Below are positions 63,904 through 64,000 of a stretch of DNA of 64,000 nucleotides, one piece after another; the first letter of the stretch is position 1; each line of letters begins with the position of its first letter. Origin of the DNA: an uncultured Bacteroidia bacterium. Lineage in GTDB: Bacteria; Bacteroidota; Bacteroidia; Bacteroidales; UBA932. The DNA lies in contig CACYHC010000010.1 of assembly GCA_902774145.1 (NCBI GenBank), positions 25,607 to 89,606 of the forward strand, in the 5' to 3' direction. Made by a program: the position numbers and the translations under genes. Under the pieces are notes generated by a model. The model saw only the letters and a program-made list of their open reading frames with translations. It ran no database searches and was not told the DNA's origin.

Positions 63904-63999
63904 TTACTGGGTCCGGAGTTCTGTAATTAGCTCGTCCACGATATAAAGATCGCTCATCAGGTAAAGTCCTGTTCGCTCATTGTGAAGGCGTTCATTGGT
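63904..63999 (-). CDS. C-terminal end of an unidentified gene (partial)
   Basis: An open - strand frame enters at the window edge and stops at TAA 63904-63906, 16 bases before the wzt start. The 31 visible residues (TNERLHNERTGLYLMSDLYI, then VDELITELRTQ) are polar and do not look like the end of the Wzm permease. Too little is visible to name it. It would be the gene directly upstream of wzt in the operon. Confidence 0.4.
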   Translation of the reverse strand, partial: TNERLHNERTGLYLMSDLYIVDELITELRTQ

Positions 64000-64000
64000 G

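Noticed and set aside
26261-64000. Restriction-modification, toxin-antitoxin or anti-phage genes in the AT-rich region
   Set aside because: Every gene read there fits sugar synthesis, transfer, acylation or export; no nuclease, methylase or toxin motifs were found.

Overview
The window looks like a chromosome segment of a GC-rich gut-type Bacteroidales (Bacteroidetes). The evidence is the SusC/SusD outer-membrane pair, the Bacteroidetes -7 promoter element TAnnTTTG upstream of several genes, the murC-ftsQ-ftsA-ftsZ order, lipoprotein-rich glycan genes, rubrerythrin, and DcuB-type anaerobic dicarboxylate transport. The genus cannot be fixed from sequence alone.

Layout. (1) 1-7104, + strand: the end of the division/cell-wall cluster (murC 3' end, ftsQ, ftsA, ftsZ) followed without a break by gltX, rpiB and truB, with overlapping starts and stops. 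(2) 7105-10252: a loose region holding a decayed KilA-N gene, the dcuB transporter and two related structured elements with terminal inverted repeats, one on each side of dcuB. (3) 10253-20241: a small pectin-type utilisation locus, with susC, susD and a large beta-helix lipoprotein on the - strand and a GH28 polygalacturonase lipoprotein divergent from them. (4) 20228-24847: redox and housekeeping genes (ApbE, rubrerythrin, DJ-1/PfpI, type I phosphomannose isomerase, a LolC/E-type permease, rbfA). (5) 24848-26248: tyrS, whose start codon lies one base beyond the 3' end of a tRNA-Ser(CGA) gene sharing its promoter. (6) 26261-64000, all - strand: a surface polysaccharide (capsule/O-antigen) locus of about 37 genes, nearly all touching or overlapping.

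The polysaccharide locus has two parts. The promoter-distal part (26.3-34.6 kb) keeps the GC-rich composition of the housekeeping genes. It holds WbpE/WbpB-like sugar genes, the Wzc tyrosine kinase with a C-terminal (Tyr-Gly) run, a Wza export gene broken by an out-of-frame deletion, a 2-epimerase, a deacetylase-like protein and an FdtB-type aminotransferase. The section at 34.6-63.3 kb is markedly AT-rich and carries the variable chemistry: FdtA/FdtC genes (dTDP-Fuc3NAc type), VioA plus WbqC (dTDP-Qui4N type), a nonulosonate block (PseC, PseH-like and PseI plus an SpsF-like cytidylyltransferase, an aldo/keto reductase and a class III aminotransferase), many GT2/GT4 transferases, a GT11 fucosyltransferase, two acyltransferase-3 proteins, and the ABC exporter ATPase Wzt. 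The composition changes inside wzt, so that gene looks like a recombination chimera: GC-rich ATPase half, AT-rich substrate-binding half.

Taken together, the locus should make nucleotide-activated amino- and nonulosonic sugars, assemble and decorate a repeat unit, and export it. Several steps (RmlA/RmlB, PseB, PseG, WbpA, WbpD, Wzm) are not in view and must be encoded elsewhere or be absent. Three genes are visibly broken: KilA-N, wza and one GT2.
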